Below, piece by piece: positions 1 to 5,421 of a DNA stretch of 10,845 nt. The notes under the pieces were generated by a model that was given only the letters and a program-made list of their open reading frames with translations, had not been told where the DNA came from and did no database searches. The first letter of the stretch is position 1, and each line of letters begins with the position of its first letter. The position numbers were made by a program, and so were the translations under genes. Source of the stretch: an uncultured Candidatus Melainabacteria bacterium (GTDB lineage Bacteria > Cyanobacteriota > Vampirovibrionia > Gastranaerophilales > Gastranaerophilaceae); contig CAKUUY010000033.1 of NCBI GenBank assembly GCA_934693235.1, positions 1-10,845 on the forward strand, given 5' to 3'.

Positions 1-162
1 GTATGAACAAATATTGTTACAGAGGGCTACGTGCGTAAGAACTATACACCAATGTATGAGGTATGAACAAATATTGTTACAGAGGGCTACGTGCGTAAGA
101 ACTATACACCAATGTATGAGGTATGAACAAATATTGTCACAAAGGGCTACGTGCGTAGCACC
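1..162 (+). repeat. 60-bp direct tandem repeat, about 2.7 copies (family A)
   Basis: Positions 1-60 and 61-120 are identical. The third copy (121 to about 162) differs at a few bases and diverges after the palindrome GCTACGTGCGTAGC at 148-161. The unit is the family A repeat also found dispersed at 1701, 2144, 10118 and 10737. The array may continue to the left of the window, so the true copy number is unknown. No reading frame is evident in it. Confidence 0.95.
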
Positions 163-204
163 TTAACGTCCTAGTAACTATATTAAAAAATATAACAACA
201 AATC

Positions 205-470
205 TCAAATTGTAGAAAACAATAAAAAATTTGGTAGAAAAGTAGGGTATGTTTTGTAGAAAACTCATGAGTTTTCTACAGGAGTTTTATATATTATTAG
301 TTTTCTACATTTTATATTTAGTTTTATACATGTTTTCTACTATTTTTTCTACATGTTATAAATCAAGTGTATCAATAGTTTTAGTAGGTTTTCTACAAAT
401 AATTGGAGCTTATTATTACTATTATATATATAAATATAATTATTATATTATATATAATAGAAAACAAATT
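205..470. other. putative replication origin (oriC) upstream of dnaN
   Basis: Six exact copies of TTTTCTACA are seen: minus strand at 211-219 and 255-263, plus strand at 272-280, 301-309, 345-353 and 389-397. One-mismatch copies lie at 233-241 (minus), 322-330 and 333-341 (plus). The motif matches 7/9 of the E. coli DnaA box TTATCCACA and 8/9 of the cyanobacterial-type TTTTCCACA. Spacing is regular: 211, 233 and 255 are 22 bp apart, and 301, 345 and 389 are 44 bp apart. The last box is followed by TTA TTA TTA CTA TTA (410-424), which resembles DnaA-trios, and by 40 bases of pure A/T (420-459), a good candidate unwinding element. From family knowledge, bacterial and several cyanobacterial origins lie beside dnaN. 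DnaA binding is inferred. The alternative is an operator array for another regulator, which is less likely given the A/T run and the neighbour. Confidence 0.72.
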
Positions 471-528
471 GTTCAAAACTCTAAAAGGTAAAGATTTGTT
501 TTGTTTATATTCTAATTATTTTTTTAAT

Positions 529-568
529 TGTTATAATTTAATTATTAGATAAGTAATTTGGAGTAGGA
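529..568 (+). promoter_or_regulatory. dnaN promoter (extended -10) and ribosome binding site
   Basis: TGTTATAAT at 529-537 is a perfect -10 hexamer (532-537) with the TGn extension. No convincing -35 is visible, which fits an extended -10 promoter. A start near 544 would leave a short leader with GGAG at 560-563, seven bases before the ATG at 571. Confidence 0.6.
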
Positions 569-570
569 TA

Positions 571-1692
571 ATGAAATTTGTTATTAAAAAAGAAGATTTA
601 TATAATGGTATCAAAATTGTAGAAAGAGCAACTTCTGCTAAAGCTTTACAACCGGTTTTATTAAATATTTTAATTGAAACTATTGGTACAAGCGCAATTA
701 AGCTTGTTGCTACAGATTTAGATTTAACAGTAATCGCAGAAGTTGATGCACAAGTTGAGGAAGAAGGAAAAATTACACTTCCGTCAAAGACTCTCAACGA
801 GATAGTTTCAAAGCTTGGTGATAAACTTATTACTTTCGAAATGACAGAGGGTGAAACTTCTGTAAATATAACTTGTCAAAATTCTAAATTTGATATAATC
901 GGTATTTCTGCTTCGGAATTTCCACCTGAATTTTCAAATGTTAATCTTAATGATGATGAGGGGTTTGAAATTCAAATCAGACCATTTGCAAAAGCTGTGC
1001 GCCAAGCAGGTTTTGCTGCTGCGAGTTATGAAACAAGTAACCTTTTGTCAGGTATTGTTTGTGATATTTCTAATAACGTTATGGAAATTGCTTCTACTGA
1101 CGGAAATCGTCTTGCAAGAGTTCGTGAAACTATTGATAATAAAGAGAACATGGCAAGACAACTTATTATTCCATCAAAAACATTGAACGAATTTATTAAG
1201 ATGACAAGTTTTATTGATGAAGAGTCTGTAAAAATTTATACAGAGAAATCAAAAATTATTATCAAATCAGAGAAAACTATGACTATTTCAAGACTTTTGG
1301 AAGGTCAATTCCCTCAATATAACAAACTTATTCCGAACGAAAGTCCAAAAGAAGCGTTAGTAAATGTTTCTCAGATGGCATCTGCTTTGGAACGTGTTTC
1401 TATTATGGTTGATGAAAAAACAAGTATAGTAAAATTGGAATTCAGTCATAATACTTTGAAATTAACTGCTGATACATCAAATTCAGGTAAGTCTGAAGAA
1501 GTTATTGATATCAACTATGAGGGTGAAGATTTGACAATCGCATTTAACTATAAGTATGTTCTTGAAGCTTTGAAAAATATTGATTCAGACGAAGTTAAAG
1601 TTGGATTAAATACACCACTTTCAGCAACAATGTTTAAACCGAATAGCGAAGAAGATTACGTCTGCTTGATTATGCCTGTACAGATTAGATAA
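571..1692 (+). CDS. dnaN: DNA polymerase III subunit beta (sliding clamp)
   Basis: This 373-residue protein has the usual length for the family (about 365-380). The clamp dimerises into a ring around DNA and tethers polymerase III and other partners to the template. The N-terminus (MKFVIKKEDLYNGIKIVERA) and the leucine-rich start of domain 1 (KALQPVLLNILIET) are typical, as is the C-terminal signature VCLIMPVQIR, equivalent to the YLIMPVR(L) tail of bacterial clamps next to the partner-binding pocket. Repeated clamp motifs such as FPPEFSNVN (near residue 117) and LEGQFPQYNKLIP (near 245) mark domains 1/2 and 2/3. The ATG follows GGAG at 560-563. It is read away from the candidate origin, with its own promoter. 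No terminator is seen after it: a repeat begins eight bases past the stop. dnaA is not in the window. Confidence 0.97.
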   Translation: MKFVIKKEDLYNGIKIVERATSAKALQPVLLNILIETIGTSAIKLVATDLDLTVIAEVDAQVEEEGKITLPSKTLNEIVSKLGDKLITFEMTEGETSVNITCQNSKFDIIGISASEFPPEFSNVNLNDDEGFEIQIRPFAKAVRQAGFAAASYETSNLLSGIVCDISNNVMEIASTDGNRLARVRETIDNKENMARQLIIPSKTLNEFIKMTSFIDEESVKIYTEKSKIIIKSEKTMTISRLLEGQFPQYNKLIPNESPKEALVNVSQMASALERVSIMVDEKTSIVKLEFSHNTLKLTADTSNSGKSEEVIDINYEGEDLTIAFNYKYVLEALKNIDSDEVKVGLNTPLSATMFKPNSEEDYVCLIMPVQIR

Positions 1693-1700
1693 GTTATTAG

Positions 1701-1761
1701 GGTGCTACGCACGTAGCCCTCTGTGACAATATTTGTCCATACCTCATACATTGGTGTATAG
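1701..1761 (-). repeat. dispersed repeat, family A, inverted copy
   Basis: Read on the minus strand, this is a close copy of the tandem unit at 1-120, keeping CACCAATGTATGAGG, CAAATATTGTCACAGAGG and the palindrome GCTACGTGCGTAGC with the ending CACC. It starts eight bases after the dnaN stop. It has no T-tract and so is not a standard terminator. Confidence 0.92.
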
Positions 1762-1808
1762 ATGGGATTGAGTGAAGTTACTAGGTTACTAAGGCACTAG
1801 GGCACTAG

Positions 1809-2024
1809 GTTCGTTACAGAAGCAGCTAATCGAAACTGTCATTGCGAAGCGAAAAGGTGTAAAGATGTTGTTAAAAATTGTTGAATATACGCTGTAGCAA
1901 TCTCATTCAATTTAATATAATATAATATAATATAATATAATATAATATAATGGGATTACTACGTCGCTGTTGTTTTTTTTATCTTTAAAAATTTCATAAA
2001 ACTTTTCCGCTCCTCGTAATGACA
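1809..2024 (+). repeat. palindromic MITE-like element, family D, copy 1
   Basis: The core 1837-2024 has imperfect terminal inverted repeats: TGTCATTGCGAAGCGAAAAG at the left and the reverse complement of TGTCATTACGAGGAGCGG at the right. Internal arms around 1891-1907 and 1951-1970 also pair imperfectly, so the strand can fold into a long hairpin. The element recurs inverted at 10527-10712, where homology continues past the terminal repeat through the flank GCAGCTAATCGAAAC (1822-1836 here). No transposase is encoded, so any mobility would depend on factors elsewhere. CATTGCGA...GCAATCTCAT palindromes of this kind are known as small dispersed repeats in many bacteria. Confidence 0.85.
1916..1950 (+). 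repeat. TATAA microsatellite, seven copies
   Basis: Seven perfect consecutive TATAA units lie at the loop of the family D hairpin. The second copy of the element (10527-10684) has no such run, and the core lengths (188 versus 158 bp) differ by about this amount. This looks like a pentanucleotide expansion, probably by slippage. Confidence 0.95.
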
Positions 2025-2033
2025 AGTAACGTT

Positions 2034-2053
2034 GTCGGCATTGCTATGCCGAC
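2034..2053. repeat. perfect hairpin at a repeat junction
   Basis: GTCGGCAT (2034-2041) pairs with ATGCCGAC (2046-2053) around a four-base loop. It lies between the end of the family D element and the CCTACAG start of the family C repeat. At 5220 the same CCTACAG module is joined instead to an AACCCAACCT arm, so this position is a swappable palindrome slot. There is no T-tract. Confidence 0.8.
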
Positions 2054-2143
2054 CTACAGTTTATTATTAAGTATAGCTGCTATACATGAAAATCTTTTAA
2101 CCGATAAGAACTTATCGTCTTATCGTCTTAACGTCCTAATGAA
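2053..2143 (+). repeat. dispersed repeat, family C, copy 1
   Basis: It shares CCTACAGTTTA, the palindrome GTATAGCTGCTATAC (2081-2095), CATGAAAAT, the palindrome CGATAAGAACTTATCG (2102-2117) and CTTAACGTCCTAAT with 5220-5310 (same strand) and 10164-10246 (inverted). TATCGTCT is duplicated locally here. It runs directly into a family A copy. Confidence 0.9.
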
Positions 2144-2204
2144 CTATATACCAATATATGAGGTGGGGACAAACATTGTTGCAGTGGGCTACGTGTGTAG
2201 CACC
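2144..2204 (+). repeat. dispersed repeat, family A, copy facing lepA
   Basis: This is a diverged copy (for example GGGGACAAACATTGTTGCAG and GGCTACGTGTGTAGCACC) of the 60-bp unit. Its palindromic end points at lepA and stops 12 bases before the proposed lepA -35, so the repeat abuts the promoter. Gene-free 1693-2215 is accounted for by this and the preceding repeats. Confidence 0.9.
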
Positions 2205-2215
2205 TCCCCCCCCTC

Positions 2216-2251
2216 TTGAAGAACTTTTATTTTTTTTATACAATAGAAATC
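2216..2251 (+). promoter_or_regulatory. lepA promoter; transcript probably leaderless
   Basis: TTGAAG (2216-2221) and TACAAT (2239-2244) are separated by 17 bases. Seven bases after the -10 puts transcription at 2251-2252, on the ATG. No Shine-Dalgarno sequence lies between 2222 and 2251. Both observations agree on a leaderless or nearly leaderless mRNA. The start site is inferred from spacing only. Confidence 0.55.
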
Positions 2252-4054
2252 ATGAAATATAGAGAAAATGTTAGAAACTTTTGTATAATTGCACACATTG
2301 ACCACGGAAAATCTACCCTTGCAGACCGTTTGCTAGAAAAAACCGGAACAGTTACTCAACGTGATATGCAAAATCAAATTATGGACTCAATGGATATTGA
2401 GCGCGAACGTGGTATTACTATTAAATTGAATTCTGCCAGAATGAAGTACAAAGCAAAAAATGGCAAAGATTATGAACTTAATTTGATTGATACTCCCGGA
2501 CACGTTGATTTTTCATATGAAGTTTCTCGTTCTCTTGCTGCTTGTGAAGGAGCTTTGTTGATTGTTGATGCAACTCAAGGTGTTGAAGCTCAAACTCTTG
2601 CAAATGTTTACCTTGCGATTGAACAGAATTTGGAAATTATTCCTATTATTAATAAAATAGATCTTCCGTCTGCTGATGTTGAAAGAGTTAAAGAAGAAAT
2701 TGAAGAAGTTCTTGGTATTGATGCCTCTCTGGCTATTCCTGTTAGTGCAAAGGCAGGTATTGGAATTGATGAAGTTTTGGAAGCTGTTGTTGATTTAATA
2801 CCGCCTCCTGTTGATAATTCAGAAAAACCTCTTAGAGCAATGGTTTTTGATAGTGCTTATGATCAATATCTCGGGACTCTTTGTTTCTTTAAAATAATGG
2901 ATGGTAAAATCAAACTTGGTGATAAAGTTAAATTTATGGCATCCGGTAAGGAGTATGAAGTTGTAGAACTAGGTTATCAAACTCCAATGAGGGTTCAGGT
3001 TGATGAACTTGTTTGTGGTGATGTTGGGTATTTTGCCGGTTCTATAAAAGAATTAACAAGATTTGTTGGTGATACGATTACTACTGTAGAAAATTCTGCA
3101 AGTGAACCTCTTCCTGGGTATAAAGAAGCTTTGCCGATGGTATTTTCAGGGCTTTATCCTGTTGATAATGACGATTATGCAGATTTAAAAGAGGCTTTGG
3201 AAAAACTTAAACTTAACGATAGTAGTATAACTTTTGAACCTGAAACATCCAGCGCATTGGGATTTGGTTTCCGTTGCGGATTTTTGGGAATGTTGCACAT
3301 GGAAATTGCTCAGGAACGTTTAGAACGTGAATATGGGCTTTCTATCGTTACTACTGCTCCATCAGTTGTTTATCACGTTTATAAAACCAATGGAGAAATG
3401 ATTGAAATTGACAACCCTGCAAATCTTCCACCTGCGCAATTAAGAGATTATATTGAAGAACCATATGTAAAAGTTCAAATTATTGCACCAAATGATTATG
3501 TTGGAACTTTGATGGATTTGGCGCAAACTAAACGCGGAATTTTCAAAAATATGTCTTATATTGACAAAGTTCGTGCAAGTTTAGAATATGAAATTCCATT
3601 GAGTGAAGTTATTACAGATTTTTATGACCAATTGAAATCGCGTACAAAGGGTTATGCTAGTATGGATTACGAATTTAAGGATTACAAACGTTCTAAACTT
3701 GTAAAACTTGATATTATGCTTGCAGGCGAAGTTGTTGATGCACTTTCTGTAATTTGTCACGAAGATAGTGCATTTTACATAGGTCAAAAACTAACCGCAA
3801 AATTGAAAGAAATTATCCCGAGACAATTGTTTGAAGTACCTATTCAGGCTGCTGTCGGTGGTAGAGTAATTGCAAGAACAAATATAAAAGCAATGCGTAA
3901 AAATGTTTTGGATAAATGTTATGGTGGAGATATTTCGCGTAAGAGAAAGCTTTTGGAAAAACAGAAAAAAGGTAAAAAACGTATGAAATCTGTTGGTCGT
4001 GTAGAAGTTCCTCAAGAAGCGTTTATGGCAGTTCTTAGTCTTGATGAGGAATAA
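2252..4054 (+). CDS. lepA: translation GTPase LepA (elongation factor 4)
   Basis: LepA is a ribosome-associated GTPase that acts during initiation or elongation, with reported back-translocation activity. The G domain is complete: G1 AHIDHGKS (residues 14-21), G2 RGITIK (53-58), G3 DTPGH (80-84), G4 NKID (134-137) and G5 SAK (165-167). The C-terminal family signature is present (DKCYGGDISRKRKLLEKQ, then KKGKKRMK and a tail ending near VPQEAFMAVL). The ATG at 2252 gives 600 residues, the usual length, and begins MKYRENVRNFCIIAHIDHG as in homologues. An upstream in-frame TTG at 2216 would add 12 atypical residues and overlaps the -35, so I rejected it. There is no Shine-Dalgarno; see the promoter entry. 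The last 20 bases overlap the convergent LuxR-type gene, and no terminator is visible. Confidence 0.97.
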   Translation: MKYRENVRNFCIIAHIDHGKSTLADRLLEKTGTVTQRDMQNQIMDSMDIERERGITIKLNSARMKYKAKNGKDYELNLIDTPGHVDFSYEVSRSLAACEGALLIVDATQGVEAQTLANVYLAIEQNLEIIPIINKIDLPSADVERVKEEIEEVLGIDASLAIPVSAKAGIGIDEVLEAVVDLIPPPVDNSEKPLRAMVFDSAYDQYLGTLCFFKIMDGKIKLGDKVKFMASGKEYEVVELGYQTPMRVQVDELVCGDVGYFAGSIKELTRFVGDTITTVENSASEPLPGYKEALPMVFSGLYPVDNDDYADLKEALEKLKLNDSSITFEPETSSALGFGFRCGFLGMLHMEIAQERLEREYGLSIVTTAPSVVYHVYKTNGEMIEIDNPANLPPAQLRDYIEEPYVKVQIIAPNDYVGTLMDLAQTKRGIFKNMSYIDKVRASLEYEIPLSEVITDFYDQLKSRTKGYASMDYEFKDYKRSKLVKLDIMLAGEVVDALSVICHEDSAFYIGQKLTAKLKEIIPRQLFEVPIQAAVGGRVIARTNIKAMRKNVLDKCYGGDISRKRKLLEKQKKGKKRMKSVGRVEVPQEAFMAVLSLDEE

Positions 4055-4253
4055 TATTTCCGTCTTTGGCTTTAATTGCGGCTGATGTTCTGTTTGTGAC
4101 CCCTAATTTTTTATAAATTTGTGTAAGATGTGCTTTCACAGTATGATTTGTAATACATAACTTTTCTGCAATAGTATTGTTACTGTCGCCGTTCACTAAA
4201 AAATTCAACACATCAAGCTCTCTTACCGTAAAATCACTACTTTTCTTTTCCAT
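4035..4253 (-). CDS. stand-alone LuxR/GerE-type helix-turn-helix protein
   Basis: At 72 residues this is little more than one LuxR-type DNA-binding domain. The pattern FTVRELDVLNFLVNG (8-22), SNNTIAEKL (24-32), TNHTVKAHLTQIYKKL (35-50) and GVTNRTSAA (51-59) matches the GerE/LuxR family closely, including the TVKxHL recognition helix. There is no receiver or autoinducer domain, so it resembles small GerE-like regulators or an orphan output domain. The ATG at 4253 is preceded by a weak GGAA; an in-frame TTG nine bases upstream (4262) is less likely. The gene converges on lepA and overlaps its last 20 bases. Targets are unknown. The 274-bp gap to the next gene upstream (4254-4527) is very AT-rich and could hold promoters for both; I could not settle on one. 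Confidence 0.88.
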   Translation of the reverse strand: MEKKSSDFTVRELDVLNFLVNGDSNNTIAEKLCITNHTVKAHLTQIYKKLGVTNRTSAAIKAKDGNIIPHQD

Positions 4254-4527
4254 AATTTCCAAATTGTCTTTTGCTATATTTAATCAAGTGACATAACAAT
4301 ATTAACAAATCGATATATTTTTACCATTAGCCATAAGTCTACATTTCAGTCATACAGCCCAACATGCGGAAAAATAAAATAAAGAGAAATGTAAAGATAT
4401 ATTACAAATATACATAAAATATATACAATTTAGGCAATTTTTAAATACAAAAATACTTTATATACATGTGAAAATCAATTAATAGGATAAAGAAACTTAA
4501 GAGAAAAGAGTATAAAGGAGAATAGAT

Positions 4528-4749
4528 ATGGGTTTAGACGGAATTAATGGCTTAAATTTAAACACTTACATTGGAAAAACAAAAAATGTTCAAAAAACAG
4601 ATGCTTCAGAATTGATATTCAAACCAAGTGGAGTTGATAAAAAAGGTTTTTATCCAGAGTTAAATTTTTCTCCTGAAGCAAAAATGGAAGCAGCAATGAA
4701 AAAATCTCCATTTATGCAAGGATTGAATGGGTTGTTTGGAATTGAGTAA
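4528..4749 (+). CDS. small protein of unknown function (73 aa)
   Basis: I do not recognise a family. The gene looks real: AAGGAG at 4515-4520 sits seven bases before the ATG, and a strong terminator follows seven bases after the stop. The protein begins MGLDGINGLNLNTYIG, has a polar middle and a short helical C-terminus with the pattern SPFMQGLNGLFGIE (60-73). No signal peptide, membrane segment or cysteine is seen. That last segment resembles residues 92-105 of the protein at 5422-5859 (S-x-F-M-x2-L-x2-L-x-G-x-E), which may point to a shared interaction motif. It is monocistronic by its flanking signals. A lineage-specific cytoplasmic protein is the most that can be said. Confidence 0.75.
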   Translation: MGLDGINGLNLNTYIGKTKNVQKTDASELIFKPSGVDKKGFYPELNFSPEAKMEAAMKKSPFMQGLNGLFGIE

Positions 4750-4755
4750 ACAAGA

Positions 4756-4787
4756 AGAACCGACTATTTTAGCCGGTTCTTTTTTTA
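4756..4787 (+). terminator. intrinsic terminator of the 73-aa gene
   Basis: AGAACCG (4756-4762) pairs with CGGTTCT (4774-4780). The stem is extended by CTA/TAG across one A-C mismatch, with a three-base loop, and is followed by a run of T to 4786. Confidence 0.88.
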
Positions 4788-4803
4788 TTTGACTTAAAAA
4801 GGG

Positions 4804-4832
4804 TTGACAAATTAGGAAAAATAGTAAATAAT
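4804..4832 (+). promoter_or_regulatory. sigma70-type promoter of a candidate small RNA
   Basis: A perfect -35 TTGACA (4804-4809) is followed after 17 bases by AATAAT (4827-4832), a moderate -10. The predicted start is near 4838-4840. No ATG with a ribosome binding site follows. Confidence 0.5.
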
Positions 4833-4837
4833 GTGAA

Positions 4838-4950
4838 CATAGGGGCAAGCCCCAAGCAAGTTGTGTTTACTTGAGGCTTGACTTAGTACCCTATAAGAAA
4901 AGACTAATTAATTTAAGAAGTGCTATCAGTACATTGATGGCACTTTTTAT
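4838..4950 (+). ncRNA. candidate small RNA of about 110 nt, family not recognised
   Basis: A consensus-like promoter (4804-4832) and a strong intrinsic terminator (AAGTGCTATCA 4918-4928 with TGATGGCACTT 4935-4945, one G-T pair, then TTTTT) enclose about 110 bases with no credible ORF. The 5' part can form GGGG/CCCC (4842-4853) or, alternatively, AAGCAAGT/ACTT...GCTT over about 4854-4880, so two folds may compete. A reading frame from 4871 to 5155 runs straight through the terminator and lacks a ribosome binding site. I compared it from memory with SRP RNA, 6S RNA, Yfr1 and common riboswitches and saw no match. It could also be the 5' part of a longer attenuated transcript, but no gene follows for about 470 bases. 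Confidence 0.45.
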
Positions 4951-5094
4951 TATTTCTTTTCTCATTTTTTACCACCCCCTTTCCACCGTTTTCTTAGTAA
5001 ATACGTGTGTGGGTGGGTATGGTAGGTACTACCCTATAAGTTTATTTTATATTAAATATGACTATTGTCATTATATAAAGATTTATTACAAATT

Positions 5095-5222
5095 AGGTTG
5101 TTGGGTTAGTGTCTTGAAATTACTTCTCGCTCGTAACTGCCATTCATATAGCTAACGCAAATATGAATTTCGTTACTCGCTCCCCGAGTTCACACTCGTC
5201 CGTAATTTCGCAAACCCAACCT
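5095..5222. repeat. nested palindromic element with AACCCAACCT end
   Basis: Three nested pairs are seen: outer AGGTTGTTGGGTT (5095-5107, with an extra TGT) against AACCCAACCT (5213-5222), middle GAAATTAC (5116-5123) against GTAATTTC (5202-5209), and inner ATTCATAT (5142-5149) against ATATGAAT (5161-5168). GTAGGTTGGGTT...AACCCAACCTAC palindromes are a recurrent dispersed repeat type in bacteria, including cyanobacteria as far as I recall. The sequence between the small RNA and this element (4951-5094) holds nothing I can assign, apart from a second TACCCTATAAG (5029-5039) shared with the small RNA (4887-4897). Confidence 0.7.
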
Positions 5223-5310
5223 ACAGTTAATTTCCTATTATAGCTGCTATACATGAAAATATCTTAACCGATAAGAACTTATCGTCTTAACGTCTTAGTG
5301 CCCTAGTAAC
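5220..5310 (+). repeat. dispersed repeat, family C, copy 2
   Basis: It shares CCTACAGTTAATTTCC, TATAGCTGCTATA, CATGAAAAT and CGATAAGAACTTATCG with the copies at 2053 and 10164, and ends CTTAGTGCCCTAGTAAC, a variant tail also seen inverted at about 1779-1809. No family A unit follows here, so the two families can separate. Confidence 0.9.
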
Positions 5311-5421
5311 TTTACCCAAAATGTAAACATTTCTTAACAATATATGCTTTTTTATTAAAGTTTACTAAACAATATGCCGTCATATATTTTGTGAGTAATA
5401 ACAAAATGTGGAGAAACGGAA

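Noticed and set aside
1..162. CRISPR array
   Set aside because: Whole 60-bp units are identical with no unique spacers, and no cas genes are present.
249..491. 80-codon plus-strand reading frame of hydrophobic residues
   Set aside because: It lies across the box array and A/T run, has no ribosome binding site, and its composition is what TTTTCTACA repeats and A/T tracts translate to.
1701..1761. dnaN terminator
   Set aside because: The palindrome has no T run and is simply an inverted copy of a dispersed repeat.
1809..2024. Complete insertion sequence
   Set aside because: There is no transposase reading frame; only MITE-like ends are present.
2019..2219. 66-codon reading frame upstream of lepA
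   Set aside because: It is made entirely of dispersed repeat sequence (families C and A) and palindromes.
2216..2251. TTG start adding 12 residues to LepA
   Set aside because: The extra residues are atypical and the TTG is part of the proposed -35; the ATG at 2252 gives the family's usual N-terminus.
4838..4950. SRP RNA, 6S RNA or a known riboswitch
   Set aside because: The conserved SRP apical sequence and the known riboswitch cores I can recall are absent.
4871..5155. 94-codon reading frame
   Set aside because: It starts inside the candidate small RNA, crosses its terminator, enters a palindromic repeat, and has no ribosome binding site.
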